Shown here in pieces: positions 8,741 to 18,483 of a stretch of DNA of 64,000 bases. The stretch's first letter is position 1. Each line of letters opens with the position of its first letter. This DNA comes from Paraburkholderia caledonica NBRC 102488. Its GTDB lineage: Bacteria > Pseudomonadota > Gammaproteobacteria > Burkholderiales > Burkholderiaceae. The translations under genes and the position numbers were made by a program. The notes under the pieces are model-generated. The model did no database searches and was not told the DNA's origin. It saw nothing but the letters and a program-made list of their open reading frames with translations. The DNA lies in contig NZ_BAYE01000008.1 in assembly GCF_000685095.1 (NCBI RefSeq), positions 62,001-126,000 on the forward strand, in the 5' to 3' direction.

Positions 8741-10555
8741 TCAAGCGTCGAGGGCGCGCTCATTGGCAAGCCATGCCCGCCATCCGCCAAATTCGGAGAT
8801 GTCGGTGCCTGCCTGAACGCCATACGGTTCGCACAGGAAACCGGTCACCCACGAGCCATCTGCCAGTTCGATCTTGCCGAGAGCCAGCGGCGACGGAACC
8901 GTCGCGATGAATGAGCCAAACTCCCAGGCAGGCATCTTCCAGACTTCGACCTCGACTTTCACGCCGCCATCGCCGACTCTCCATAGCCCCGGACGCCGCG
9001 TGCCATCCGGCGATGCTGGCAACGCCTCGAGCCGATAGCGCGGCGCCGTCTGCGTGGACTGCTGCAAAAGCGCACCGCGAGAAAGCATGTCCTTATTCAG
9101 CGGTAAGCCTTGCATGTGCGCGCCGCATACCGCGACGAGCATTCGATCGTTCGTCGCCTTGCGCTCCTCCGACAGCGCTATCGTGTTTCCACCAACGCAT
9201 TCGACGCCGCTCGTCCGTTGCAACAGGTCCGCAACGCCCAGCAGGTATTGATCGGTAAACGCGCGCCCAAAAACGGTCACACCCCACGGAAGCCCATTCT
9301 TCATGAATGCCGTCGGCGTGGCGACAGCCGCGTAGTCCAACAGGTTCATGAAGTTCGTGTAGTAACCGAGCAGTGAGTTCGGCCCAATCGGATCCTGCTC
9401 CAGTTCGGCAAGCGTCACAGGGCGCGGATAGGTCGGCGTGAGGACGCAGTCGAGTGTGTCGATCAATGCATCGCAACGAGCCTTCAACGCCTGAAGGCGA
9501 TATTGCGCCTGGAACAATTCGACAGCGGTTGCGCCCGGCGCCTTGGCGAGCACGTCGCGAATGACGGGAAGCACCGCGTCCGGCGTCGTCGACATCAATT
9601 CGCCCACCACGCTGTAACGCTCCGCGACCCACGGCCCCTGATAAAGAAGATTTGCAGCTTCAACGAACGGCGCAAAGTCGATCTCGACAGCCTCGCCTCC
9701 TGCTGCTTCAAGCATCGCGCGAGCCTTGGCGAATAGCGCCGGACTCTCTGTACATCCCGCAAATTCCAGTTGCGAAGGAACGCCGAATCGGAAAGCGGCC
9801 GGCGCGCCAAAGGCTCGCGCGGAATTCCATTGCGGATTCTTGCGACTGTATGCGTCGCGAGGATCAGTGAGCGCTGTCAGCGAGAGCAGCTCGCTCGCTT
9901 CTTCTGCTGTGGCGGTGAAGAACGTGACGCAATCGAGGGTGCGGCAAGCGGGCACTACGCCCGCGGTAGACAGAATGCCTTTGGTCGGTTTGAGTCCGAC
10001 GAGATTGTTTAGTCCCGCAGGCACCCGGCCGGAACCGGCCGTGTCGGTGCCCAGCGCGAAACTGGCGACGCCGAGCGCAACAGCCAACGACGAACCAGCG
10101 CTCGAACCGCCGGAGGGATAGTCGGGATGCACGCTGTTGCGGCACTTTCCATAAGGCGAGCGGGTGCCGTTGAGACCGGTAGCGAACTGATCGAGATTGG
10201 TCTTCCCGAGCGGGATCGCGCCGAGTGTAATCAGTTGCGCGACCAGCGTCGCCGACTCAGTAGGCGTGTACGCAAAAGCTGGGCACGCAGCCGTGGTCTG
10301 AATACCGGCGAGGTCGATGTTGTCCTTGATGGCAAATGGAATGCCGTAAAGCGGCAGGCTCTCGATGTTCTGCCGATCGAGCCAATCGAGGTATGGCGCG
10401 ACTTCTTCTTCGGTCAGAAGATGGATGAACAGGTTGAACTCTACATTAAGCTCTGCCGCTTTCCGCAGAAGCTCATTGACGAGAGTACGAGGCGCAAGGG
10501 TTCCGGCACGGTAAGCACTCCGCAGTGCCGGAAGGCGCAGGTCAAATGACGACAT
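8741..10555 (-). CDS. atzF: allophanate hydrolase
   Basis: A 604-residue amidase-signature enzyme that hydrolyses allophanate to ammonia and CO2. The Ser-cisSer-Lys triad is visible: K77 in GIPFAIKDNID, the GGSSAGSS stretch at 149-156, and the nucleophile S175 in TDTAGSGRVPA. After residue ~450 comes the separate C-terminal domain of AtzF/urea-amidolyase hydrolases (MLVAVCGAHMQGLPLN onward). It is the last gene of the guanidine operon, 18 bases after the carboxylase stop, and completes guanidine breakdown by clearing the allophanate made by the deiminase. Full length for the family; no damaged motif. Confidence 0.95.
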   Translation of the reverse strand: MSSFDLRLPALRSAYRAGTLAPRTLVNELLRKAAELNVEFNLFIHLLTEEEVAPYLDWLDRQNIESLPLYGIPFAIKDNIDLAGIQTTAACPAFAYTPTESATLVAQLITLGAIPLGKTNLDQFATGLNGTRSPYGKCRNSVHPDYPSGGSSAGSSLAVALGVASFALGTDTAGSGRVPAGLNNLVGLKPTKGILSTAGVVPACRTLDCVTFFTATAEEASELLSLTALTDPRDAYSRKNPQWNSARAFGAPAAFRFGVPSQLEFAGCTESPALFAKARAMLEAAGGEAVEIDFAPFVEAANLLYQGPWVAERYSVVGELMSTTPDAVLPVIRDVLAKAPGATAVELFQAQYRLQALKARCDALIDTLDCVLTPTYPRPVTLAELEQDPIGPNSLLGYYTNFMNLLDYAAVATPTAFMKNGLPWGVTVFGRAFTDQYLLGVADLLQRTSGVECVGGNTIALSEERKATNDRMLVAVCGAHMQGLPLNKDMLSRGALLQQSTQTAPRYRLEALPASPDGTRRPGLWRVGDGGVKVEVEVWKMPAWEFGSFIATVPSPLALGKIELADGSWVTGFLCEPYGVQAGTDISEFGGWRAWLANERALDA

Positions 10556-10573
10556 GTCTGTGTGTCCTCGTAT

Positions 10574-13500
10574 TCAGTGACGTTCAATGACTGCAATCCG
10601 CTGCCCGGCGCGCACAGGCGAGCCCGGACCCACGTAAATCTCGCCGACGGTTCCGGCGCAGGGTGCACAAACCGATATTTCCATCTTCATTGACTCGATA
10701 ACAAGCAGTATGTCGTCTGCGGCAACCACGTCGCCGGGCTTTACCTTCACCTGCCAGAGGCTCCCGGCGATCTCGCTGTCCACTGACACCTCGCCGTCTT
10801 CCAGAGGCGCCAGTTGAGCGTCTTCGGCCACGGGCGCCTCGATTGCCTCTTCCGATGTACCCGCTTCTCGCCAGCGTTCACGCTCGGCTTCGAATGCTGC
10901 CTGTTGTCGGGACCGGAACTCGTCGATGCTGGCCGATTCGCTCGCAAGGAACGCCTGATAGTCCGGCAGAGAAAGCTCCGACTCCTCGATCCGCAACGGA
11001 TAGCGTCCGAGCGGAAAGTCAGCGCGAATGCGCAGCAGTTCTTCGGACGAGACTTCGTAGAAGCGGATCTGGTCGAAGAAGCGCAGCAGGTAGGGCTGCC
11101 CGGCGAAGTCCGCGACCTTCCGATAGCGATTCCACATTTGCAGCGTGCGGCCCACGAATTGATAGCCGCCGGGCCCTTCCATTCCATAGACGCATAGATA
11201 CGCACCGCCAATGCCCACCGAATTCTCCGCGGTCCAGGTCCGCGCCGGGTTGTACTTGGTCGTCACGAGACGGTGACGCGGATCGAGTGGCGTCGCGACC
11301 GGTGCGCCCAGATACACGTCGCCTAGCCCCATCACGAGATAATTCGCGTCGAAGACGATGCGCCTGACTGCGTCGATAGACTCGAGATCGTTGATACGGC
11401 GAATGAATTCGAGATTGCTCGGACACCACGGCGCGTCTTTGCGCACCGTGGTCATGTACTTTTCGATCGCGAGTTGACACGCGGGGTCGTCCCACGAAAG
11501 AGGAATGTGGACGACGCGCGACGGAACGCGAAGGTCCTTCATCAACAGGACTTGCTCCCAGGCCTCCCCTACGACGCCAAGCAGTTGGGCAAGAGATAAA
11601 TGCTCGGGCCGATAATGAATCTGAAGCGAGCGTATTCCCGGCGTGAGATCGATCACGCCCGGCAGCGCTTTCGCTTCGAGTGCCTGCATCAATGCATGCC
11701 CGCGAAAACGCGATACGAGGTCGAGTTCCGGCGGCCCAATCTCCAGAAGAAGATGTGTGTCGCCGGACAAGCGTGCCACGAGCCTTTCATCGGCAGCGCC
11801 CGAGTCGAGAACAATGGGAGACGTCAGCGCGGAGCGTCTTTCGACTGGCGCGCATTGCGTAATCGCAAGGCTCTCCAGCTCGCGGATGCGCTCGCGTGCA
11901 GCTTCGAGTGCATGTTCGATTTCCACGGGAACGAAACGAACCTTGTCGCCTGCCTTGAGTTGGCCAATGTGCCAAAGGTCCGCTTCGATAATCGTGACCG
12001 GACAGACAAAGCCGCCCAGACTCGGACCGTCCGGCCCGAGAATCACAGGCATGTCGCCGGTGAAATCGACGGCACCGACTGCATAAGGATTGTCGTGAAT
12101 GTTGGACGGATGCAGCCCGGCTTCTCCGCCGTCTTCACGCGCCCACTCCGGCTTCGGTCCGATGAGGCGCACGCCGGTGCGACTCGAATTGAAATGTATT
12201 TCCCACTCCGTATCGAGGAATTGCTCGATGTAACGGCCACTGAAGTACTCCGGCGCGCCGTGCGGCCCGTAGATCACCCGTATTGTGCGAACGCTTTCCA
12301 GCGTCGGCACATTGGAGAGCGCCGCGCCAGCTTGCGTATCCTGCAGTGGATAAAGATGCAGCACGTCGCCCGCGCGAACGGCGCGACCACCATGCCCACC
12401 GAACTGGCCCAGCGTGAAGGTACTGCGACTCCCCAGATACAGCGCAACGTCGAGGCCGCCGCGCACACACAGATATGCGCGCGCGCCGGCGCCCCGAATC
12501 GTACCGAGTGCCAGCACGGAACCGGCTGGCACAAAGACGCTGGTATTCAGAGGTTGCGTTACGTCGTCCAGCAGCACTGGAATCTCTGCACCAGTAACCG
12601 CGACAACCGCGTCGGTGTTGAATCTCAGCGTCGGCCCGCTCATTGTGATTTCAAGAGCAGCCGCTTCCGGCGCGTTGCCGAGCAGGCGATTGCCGAGCCG
12701 CATCGCGCGGTCGTCCATGGGACCGGACGGCGGTATGCCCACTGCCCAGAAGCCCTGTCGGCCGGGGAAATCCTGCACCGTGGTCTGGGTGCCGCCACTC
12801 ACCACTTCGATCGTGCTCGCTCGATACTTCAGGCCTTCCAGGCAGCGGGTCCACGGTTCGCCAGACGCAAAAGGCTCGTCGTCGAGAATCTGGCGCAAGT
12901 AGTCGCGGTTTGTCTCGACCCCGAAGATACGTGTGTTCTGCAACGCATCGTTCAGCGCGTGGCGCGCCTCTTCTCGCGTCGGCGACCACGCGATGATCTT
13001 TGCGAGCATCGGATCGAAATACGGCGGCACTTCGCAACCGGATTCAATCCACGTATCGATACGCAGCGTACTTCCGTCGGCCTGCGGAAAAGCTACATCG
13101 GTGAGTAGGCCCGGACTCGGTATGAAATCGCGGCCCGGATCTTCAGCGTAAAGTCGAGCCTGAATCGCATGGCCTCGCGGTGTGAGACCTGCGGCGAGTT
13201 CATTCAGCGGCGCGAGCGTTCCTGCTGCCAGCTCGATCATCCAGCGAACGAGGTCGACGCCCCAAACCTGCTCGGTCACACCATGCTCGACCTGCAGACG
13301 CGTATTCACTTCCAGAAAGTAAAACTGCTGAGCAGCGCTGTCGTACACGAATTCCACCGTACCGGCAGAACGATAATCGACCGCCTTTGCAAGCTTGACG
13401 GCAGCGTCACACAATGCCTGTGCGATCCCTTCCGGCAAGCAAGGCGCAGGGGTTTCCTCAAGCACCTTCTGATTGCGCCGCTGCACCGAGCAGTCGCGGA

Positions 13501-14173
13501 CACCGAGCGCAATCGCGTCTCCCTTTCCATCGCCGAAAACCTGCACTTCGAGATGCCTGGCTCTTTCGATGTACTTCTCGAGAAACACGCCTGAATCGCT
13601 GAAGTTGTTCTCGCCAAGGCGTTTGACCGCATCGAAATGCGCACCGAGTTCATCCGCATGCCAACAGACTCGCATGCCGATACCGCCACCGCCGGCCGTG
13701 CTTTTCAACATCACCGGATAGCCAATGCTTTCAGCTGCGTTGAGTGCTGCGGGCAAGTCCTCCAGCAAACCGGTGCCGTTGAGCATCGGCACACCCTGAT
13801 TGCCCGCGATCTCCCGAGCCGTATGTTTGAGACCGAATGCTCGCAACTGTGCGGGCGTTGGGCCGATGAAAGCGATGCCCGCTGCTTCACATGCTTCGCC
13901 GAAAGCTGCGTTCTCGGACAGGAACCCATATCCTGGATGAATAGCCTGAACGCCTTCGCGGCGAGCAATCTCGAGGATCTTCGTCGAGTCGAGGTAGGTC
14001 ATCGCCGCGGGGCCGTCGCCCAGTTCGTGCGCGATTGGCGCTTCGCTCACATGACGGCTCGCCCTGTCGGCCTCCGAAAAGACGGAGACTCCGGTCACAT
14101 TGAGTTCGCGCAACGTTCTGAGGATGCGGCAAGCGATTGCACCGCGATTGGCGATAAGGATCTTCTCAAACAT
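10574..14173 (-). CDS. biotin-dependent guanidine carboxylase (annotated as urea carboxylase family)
   Basis: A 1199-residue biotin enzyme. The first ~450 residues are biotin carboxylase (FEKILIANRGAIACRIL, then the ATP-grasp Gly-rich loop KSTAGGGGIGM). A carboxyltransferase region follows, made of KipA/KipI-like (AHS2, AHS1) halves, starting near TTVQDFPGRQGFW at about residue 467. A biotinyl domain ends the protein with ESMKME, biotin on K1163. Family members carboxylate urea or guanidine. Because the operon carries a guanidine-I riboswitch and the two DUF1989 deiminase subunits, guanidine is the likely substrate, giving carboxyguanidine. The start MFEKILIAN is canonical although no good Shine-Dalgarno is seen before it; 172 bases separate it from the upstream gene. 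Confidence 0.93.
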   Translation of the reverse strand: MFEKILIANRGAIACRILRTLRELNVTGVSVFSEADRASRHVSEAPIAHELGDGPAAMTYLDSTKILEIARREGVQAIHPGYGFLSENAAFGEACEAAGIAFIGPTPAQLRAFGLKHTAREIAGNQGVPMLNGTGLLEDLPAALNAAESIGYPVMLKSTAGGGGIGMRVCWHADELGAHFDAVKRLGENNFSDSGVFLEKYIERARHLEVQVFGDGKGDAIALGVRDCSVQRRNQKVLEETPAPCLPEGIAQALCDAAVKLAKAVDYRSAGTVEFVYDSAAQQFYFLEVNTRLQVEHGVTEQVWGVDLVRWMIELAAGTLAPLNELAAGLTPRGHAIQARLYAEDPGRDFIPSPGLLTDVAFPQADGSTLRIDTWIESGCEVPPYFDPMLAKIIAWSPTREEARHALNDALQNTRIFGVETNRDYLRQILDDEPFASGEPWTRCLEGLKYRASTIEVVSGGTQTTVQDFPGRQGFWAVGIPPSGPMDDRAMRLGNRLLGNAPEAAALEITMSGPTLRFNTDAVVAVTGAEIPVLLDDVTQPLNTSVFVPAGSVLALGTIRGAGARAYLCVRGGLDVALYLGSRSTFTLGQFGGHGGRAVRAGDVLHLYPLQDTQAGAALSNVPTLESVRTIRVIYGPHGAPEYFSGRYIEQFLDTEWEIHFNSSRTGVRLIGPKPEWAREDGGEAGLHPSNIHDNPYAVGAVDFTGDMPVILGPDGPSLGGFVCPVTIIEADLWHIGQLKAGDKVRFVPVEIEHALEAARERIRELESLAITQCAPVERRSALTSPIVLDSGAADERLVARLSGDTHLLLEIGPPELDLVSRFRGHALMQALEAKALPGVIDLTPGIRSLQIHYRPEHLSLAQLLGVVGEAWEQVLLMKDLRVPSRVVHIPLSWDDPACQLAIEKYMTTVRKDAPWCPSNLEFIRRINDLESIDAVRRIVFDANYLVMGLGDVYLGAPVATPLDPRHRLVTTKYNPARTWTAENSVGIGGAYLCVYGMEGPGGYQFVGRTLQMWNRYRKVADFAGQPYLLRFFDQIRFYEVSSEELLRIRADFPLGRYPLRIEESELSLPDYQAFLASESASIDEFRSRQQAAFEAERERWREAGTSEEAIEAPVAEDAQLAPLEDGEVSVDSEIAGSLWQVKVKPGDVVAADDILLVIESMKMEISVCAPCAGTVGEIYVGPGSPVRAGQRIAVIERH

Positions 14174-14345
14174 GGGAGGAACCCGGATTCAAAGGCGGGC
14201 CGTCCCGCCGTGGGAATTTGCAGCCGCGGTCGTCCACGGCCGAAGTCGCATCAGCGATTTGCCAGATTCAGTTGTTCGCGAGTGCAAGTCACGCAGCGTC
14301 CGGAGCGAACCAGCAAGAGGAAGTAGATCAAACTGCGAACGCGCT

Positions 14346-14987
14346 TCAGTCCCATATCAGCACCTCCGCGGGCGTAGGGTTGTAGGCGTTGCACGGGTTA
14401 TTCAACTGCGGGCAGTTCGAAATCAGCACGATGACGTCCATCTCCGCGCGCATCTCGACATACTTGCCCGGCGCGGAAATGCCGTCTTCAAACGTAAGAC
14501 CGCCTTCGGCAGTGACGGGCACGTTCATGAAGAAGTTGACGTTCGCACCGACGTCCTGTTTGGAAAGACGGCCGTCATGCGCGCAAGCACGCAGAAAGTT
14601 GTCGCGGCAGCTGTGCATGTAACGCTTTTCGAGCGCATAACGAACGGTGTTGCTCTCCTGCGCACAGGCACCGCCGAGCGTATCGTGGCGGCCGCAGGTG
14701 TCGGCAACGATGGTCAACATCGCGTTGCCGCGATTCGAATACAGAACCGAACCGGCCGTCAGATACAGGTTTTTCTGACGCCGCAGCGTGCGTTGCGGGT
14801 CGAATCGCTCGCGAGGGTCGGCAAGGCTATAGAAAAGCGTGTCGACCGCCTGATTGCCTTCGAGATCGACGATGCGCAATGTGCGCCCGGCCTTCACCTC
14901 GTGAAGCCAGGGTTCGCCCGCCGCAACGGTCTGACGGAAAGCCGCCGTTTCGGGACGTTTGTCACTGACAACGAGTGTGCTGGTCAT
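14346..14987 (-). CDS. carboxyguanidine deiminase subunit (DUF1989, UAAP2 type)
   Basis: A 213-residue DUF1989 protein, formerly called urea amidolyase-associated protein 2. Motifs include WLHEVKAGRTLRIVDLEGN near the N-terminus, and VADTCGRHDTLGGACAQES and HSCRDNFL in the middle, where the conserved Cys/His/Asp cluster lies. With its paralogue just upstream it should form the CgdAB heteromer that deiminates carboxyguanidine to allophanate. The gap to the paralogue is 14 bases. Which published subunit letter it carries was not resolved. Confidence 0.85.
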   Translation of the reverse strand: MTSTLVVSDKRPETAAFRQTVAAGEPWLHEVKAGRTLRIVDLEGNQAVDTLFYSLADPRERFDPQRTLRRQKNLYLTAGSVLYSNRGNAMLTIVADTCGRHDTLGGACAQESNTVRYALEKRYMHSCRDNFLRACAHDGRLSKQDVGANVNFFMNVPVTAEGGLTFEDGISAPGKYVEMRAEMDVIVLISNCPQLNNPCNAYNPTPAEVLIWD

Positions 14988-15001
14988 GAGTAGCCCTCCG
15001 C

Positions 15002-15706
15002 TCAGAGAAAGAATCGTTCGGTGTTGATAAAGCCGCGCACGTTCTCATCGCATGCGGTGCGACATGCTTCGGCCACGCCCGGGTCCGCCTCGCTCAATTC
15101 CAGCTTCACAGGCCTCGGTGAATATTCAGGGCTTGGGTCGAGCGGATGCTGGATCGCAGTGAGCACGACCAGCGTGTTCATCGGCGCATACAGGTCGACG
15201 TAATCGCCGGTCTTCGAGTTGCCCTTCACGAAGCTCAGTGTTCCGTCGTCGCTAACGTCCACGCGACTGAAGAGGTTCAGCGTCATCAGCAAGTCGGAGA
15301 TGGTGAGCCCCCACTTGCTCATCTCGACGAGCAGGTTGTCCGTGCCGTTGCGATAGAAAGCGTTGCGCAATTCCTGGTAGCGCCCGCTGCCGTATCGCTC
15401 GAAGACTTCGTCGGCGTTCGACACCCCGCCGATGCTGTCATGCCAGCCGCACGTGTCTGCCACGATCGCGGCGAGTACGCGACCCATGTCCGAATACAGG
15501 CAGTGGCCGGCGGTCAGCTTCGCGGTGTGCTGGCATTTCAGCGAATCGGGCAGGTTGAGACGCTCGCTCTTCTCCGTTGCATTGACCATCATGACGCTGA
15601 CGTTTGCGCCACCGTGCAGGTCGGTCACGCGAAGCGACTGTCCGCGTTTGACGATGAGCGACGTATGACCGCCGCCGGGCACGGTTTCTTCAAGTAACAG
15701 ATTCAT
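15002..15706 (-). CDS. carboxyguanidine deiminase subunit (DUF1989, UAAP1 type)
   Basis: A 234-residue DUF1989 protein matching urea amidolyase-associated protein 1: VPGGGHTSLIVKRGQSLRV, DLHGGANVSVMMVNA, LKCQHTAKLTAGHCLYSDMG and VADTCGWHDSIGG are all characteristic. It is paralogous to the next gene and is expected to be its partner in carboxyguanidine deiminase. GAAGGGA lies before the ATG at 15706, 13 bases after the ATPase gene stop, so the importer and the enzymes share one transcript. Confidence 0.86.
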   Translation of the reverse strand: MNLLLEETVPGGGHTSLIVKRGQSLRVTDLHGGANVSVMMVNATEKSERLNLPDSLKCQHTAKLTAGHCLYSDMGRVLAAIVADTCGWHDSIGGVSNADEVFERYGSGRYQELRNAFYRNGTDNLLVEMSKWGLTISDLLMTLNLFSRVDVSDDGTLSFVKGNSKTGDYVDLYAPMNTLVVLTAIQHPLDPSPEYSPRPVKLELSEADPGVAEACRTACDENVRGFINTERFFL

Positions 15707-15719
15707 ATCCGGGTTCCCT

Positions 15720-16511
15720 TCAGTCCGAGATTGCTTCGAAACTCGACGCGCCTTGCACCGCCGCCTGGGCCAGGTGAACGGCGGACACGGATTCGCGGCT
15801 ACGGTCGAGCGGAATGTTGTAGGTAATGCGTGCCCCGTAAGCTCCGGGCGCTTGAGGGTCCACCCGAACCTTGTCGAAGACGAGTACGCGGCTGCCCAAG
15901 GTGAACCCTTCCTTCAGGTCATGCGTGACCATAAAGATGGTGAGCTTCGATTCGCGCCACAAATCAGACAGCAACTCGTGCATGTCCCGGCGAATGCCGG
16001 GATCGAGCGCGCCGAACGGCTCGTCGAGCAGCAGGACGCGAGGCTTCATCATCAGCGCCTGAGCGATTGCAAGGCGTTGCTGCATACCGCCGGAGAGTTG
16101 CTGCGGATACTTGTCAGCGGCGGCGCCAAGGCCCACGCGTTCGAGCATCGCGACAGCTTCGTCGCGGGCGCGACGTCGTTGAGCGCCGAAGAGCCGCCCG
16201 GTGAACTTCGCTCGTGAAAGCTCCAGTCCGAGCGTCACGTTGCGCAGCACAGTGAGATGATCGAACACCGAGTAGCGTTGAAAAACCACACCACGGTGTG
16301 CATCCGGCTCGCCCGGCAACGGTTGTCCATCGAGCAGAATCTGGCCGCGCGTCGCTTGCTCCTGCCCCAACAGAAGTCGCAGAAAGGTTGATTTGCCGCA
16401 TCCCGACGCGCCGACCATCGAACAGAACTCACCCTCTTTGACGGTCAGGTTCAGGCGCTCGAGCACCACCTGATCGCCATACTCTTTCCAGACGTTGCGA
16501 ACTTCGATCAT
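15720..16511 (-). CDS. guanidine ABC importer, ATP-binding protein
   Basis: A 263-residue ABC ATPase of the nitrate/sulfonate/taurine (SsuB/TauB) type. Walker A GASGCGKST is at 34-42, the signature LSGGMQQRLAIAQAL in the middle, and Walker B VLLLDEPFGALDP follows, then the H-loop MVTHDLKEG. The start at 16511 overlaps the permease stop by 4 bases (ATGA), so translation is coupled. The frame continues 29 codons upstream inside the permease gene, but MIEVRNVWKEYG is the normal N-terminus. It energises uptake of the operon substrate, taken to be guanidine. Confidence 0.92.
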   Translation of the reverse strand: MIEVRNVWKEYGDQVVLERLNLTVKEGEFCSMVGASGCGKSTFLRLLLGQEQATRGQILLDGQPLPGEPDAHRGVVFQRYSVFDHLTVLRNVTLGLELSRAKFTGRLFGAQRRRARDEAVAMLERVGLGAAADKYPQQLSGGMQQRLAIAQALMMKPRVLLLDEPFGALDPGIRRDMHELLSDLWRESKLTIFMVTHDLKEGFTLGSRVLVFDKVRVDPQAPGAYGARITYNIPLDRSRESVSAVHLAQAAVQGASSFEAISD

Positions 16512-17323
16512 CGCGCGCCCCCGCCATACCAGGGGAAGCACCACTGCGTGATACGGCGAAGCAGTTCGTCGGTAAGCCAGGCAAGCAGCGTAATCCACGC
16601 GACGTACGGCAGAATCAGGTCCATCGACAGATATCGCCGCACGAGGAAAATGCGGTAACCCAAACCATCGGTCGACGCAATCGCCTCAGCCGCGATGAGA
16701 AAGAGCCATGCGGCTCCGAGCGAAAGACGCATCGCCGCAAGCAGCCGCGGCAGAAGTTGCGGCAGTACGAGCCGCAAGATCAACGTCCAGCTCGTTGCGC
16801 CAAGCGTCTGAGCCTTGACCCACAACTCCGCTGGAATCTCTCTCGCGCGAGCATGCAGGTCCCGAATGATCATTGGCGTGATACCGATGACGATGAGAAC
16901 CACCTTCGACAATTCATCGAGTCCAAACACAATGAAGAGAATCGGCAGCACCGCGAGCGGCGGCACCATCGAGATCACCGTGACGAACGGTGAGAGCGTT
17001 GCACTCACCACCGGAAACGAGCCCGTTGCCACGGCTACCACAAGAGCAATCACCGCACTGACGAGAAGGCCGATTCCAAGTCGTCTCAGGCTCGACAGCG
17101 TGTCGGCCCACAACAGGTACTCACCGGTGCGCTTGTCCTCGGTGAATGCGACTGCTTTCACCGCATCGCTCATTTGCGCCACGCCCGGCAGCAGCTTGTC
17201 ATCGGGATTGAGCTTGAGCCGCTCGGCGGACCCCATGAAGTACACAGCCAATAGCACGACGAACGGCAGCAGAAGTAGCATCAGGCCGCCGATCCGGCTC
17301 GGATGTCGATTGATCAATCTCAT
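16508..17323 (-). CDS. guanidine ABC importer, permease
   Basis: A 271-residue inner-membrane permease of the SsuC/TauC family. It has a long first transmembrane segment (MLLLLPFVVLLAVYFMG), a periplasmic stretch, and then five or so helices with the EAA loop around RDLHARAREIPAELWVKAQTLGA, which contacts the ATPase. It is preceded by the binding-protein gene (33 bases) and overlaps the ATPase gene. Such SsuC-like permeases next to guanidine carboxylase are the common guanidine importer arrangement. Confidence 0.9.
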   Translation of the reverse strand: MRLINRHPSRIGGLMLLLLPFVVLLAVYFMGSAERLKLNPDDKLLPGVAQMSDAVKAVAFTEDKRTGEYLLWADTLSSLRRLGIGLLVSAVIALVVAVATGSFPVVSATLSPFVTVISMVPPLAVLPILFIVFGLDELSKVVLIVIGITPMIIRDLHARAREIPAELWVKAQTLGATSWTLILRLVLPQLLPRLLAAMRLSLGAAWLFLIAAEAIASTDGLGYRIFLVRRYLSMDLILPYVAWITLLAWLTDELLRRITQWCFPWYGGGAR

Positions 17324-17356
17324 GGTGACCGCCTCATTAAGCCGGGAATATCCGCG

Positions 17357-18427
17357 TCAGAGCTTGCCTGCGGCAGCCATCTCGACGTAGGTCGGGTCAA
17401 AACGAAGCTTGACGTTGTTCTTGTTGCCGACCACGACGTTTTTATCGAATGCCATTCCCACGGCGTCCGCGCTGCGGGCATCCTGTCCGAGCAGACCATG
17501 GTCGAAGGAGAACTTTGCGACGCGCGTCATGATCTTCGGCATGTCAGGGCTGGTTACGAAATCCAGTGCGGCCTTCGGCGTGTAGAAAAGCGCCGTTGTC
17601 GAAAGCTGACCTCTGAAGTTTGCGAGGTCGGTACCGGAAGCTTTCGCCATTGCAGTCAAAGCCGAGGTGCTTTCTGCCGAGTTGCTGTGCATCAACGCGA
17701 CCATTTCGAACCATGCCCCGGTCAGTGCTTTTCCGAGTGCGGGATTCGCCTGCAGCGTCTTCGTGTTGACGACCATCATGTCCATGATCTCGCCAGGAAT
17801 CTTGCTGGAGTCGAAGACTTCGGTCACGTTGGGCTGTGCTCTCAGGTCGGCGAGCATCGGGTTCCACGTCACCGCGTTGTGGACGGCAGGCGTCGCGAAA
17901 GCGCCTGAAATGTCGGCGTCGGATGTATTCACTACCTTGAGGTCGCGCTCGCTCATATGCGCGCTTTCCAATGCGCGGGCGAGCAGGTAATGAGACACGG
18001 AGAACTGCACGAGATTGACCTGCTGTCCTTTCAGATCGGCAATCTGTTTGCCTTTGCCCTTCATGAGCACGCCGTCGTTGCCGTTCGAGTAGTCACTGAC
18101 GATCAACGCTGTCGAATCGACACCGCCCGAAGCGGGAATAGTGAGCGCGTCCATATTGGTCATTGCACAGCCGTCGAACTTGCCGGCGGTGTACTGATTG
18201 ATGGACTCGACATAGTCGTTCAACTGCACGACATCGATGTTGATGCCGTATTTTTTGGCCCACTTGGAGACAATGCCTTGAGTCTTCGCCTGACCCCACG
18301 GCATCCAGCCCGCGTAGATGGTCCAGCAAACCTTGAAGTCGTTGCGACCCGCGGCGAGCGCGGCACTGGAGGCGAATGTGGCGAGGGAGATGGCGGCAAT
18401 GCCAAGACAGCGAACGAGCTTGCGCAT
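17357..18427 (-). CDS. guanidine ABC importer, periplasmic binding protein
   Basis: A 356-residue periplasmic solute-binding protein of the NMT1/SsuA-like class. A Sec signal peptide (MRKLVRCLGIAAISLATFAS, cleavage probably after SAALAAG) is followed by FKVCWTIYAGWMPWGQAKTQ. It is the first gene of the operon and starts 57 bases after the riboswitch. ATG at 18427 is chosen because it begins the signal peptide and has GAGG in front; the upstream 16 codons run back toward the riboswitch. The ligand is inferred to be guanidine from the riboswitch and the downstream enzymes. Confidence 0.9.
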   Translation of the reverse strand: MRKLVRCLGIAAISLATFASSAALAAGRNDFKVCWTIYAGWMPWGQAKTQGIVSKWAKKYGINIDVVQLNDYVESINQYTAGKFDGCAMTNMDALTIPASGGVDSTALIVSDYSNGNDGVLMKGKGKQIADLKGQQVNLVQFSVSHYLLARALESAHMSERDLKVVNTSDADISGAFATPAVHNAVTWNPMLADLRAQPNVTEVFDSSKIPGEIMDMMVVNTKTLQANPALGKALTGAWFEMVALMHSNSAESTSALTAMAKASGTDLANFRGQLSTTALFYTPKAALDFVTSPDMPKIMTRVAKFSFDHGLLGQDARSADAVGMAFDKNVVVGNKNNVKLRFDPTYVEMAAAGKL

Positions 18428-18483
18428 GAGGTTGACCTCGGAGGGGACGGTTAGCGACGGCAGGGAGCAGCGCAAACATCGCG
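18428..18483 (-). promoter_or_regulatory. riboswitch expression platform / leader
   Basis: Between the aptamer and the first gene. The Shine-Dalgarno GAGG lies inside a self-complementary GAGGTCAACCTC immediately before the ATG, and a CTCCC segment upstream can pair with the GGGAG at the aptamer end. This suggests translational control; no run of T typical of an intrinsic terminator is present. Confidence 0.45.

Noticed and set aside
10574..14173. Urea degradation as the role of the carboxylase operon
   Set aside because: The guanidine-I riboswitch and DUF1989 deiminase pair make guanidine the better substrate, though urea carboxylation as a side activity is possible.
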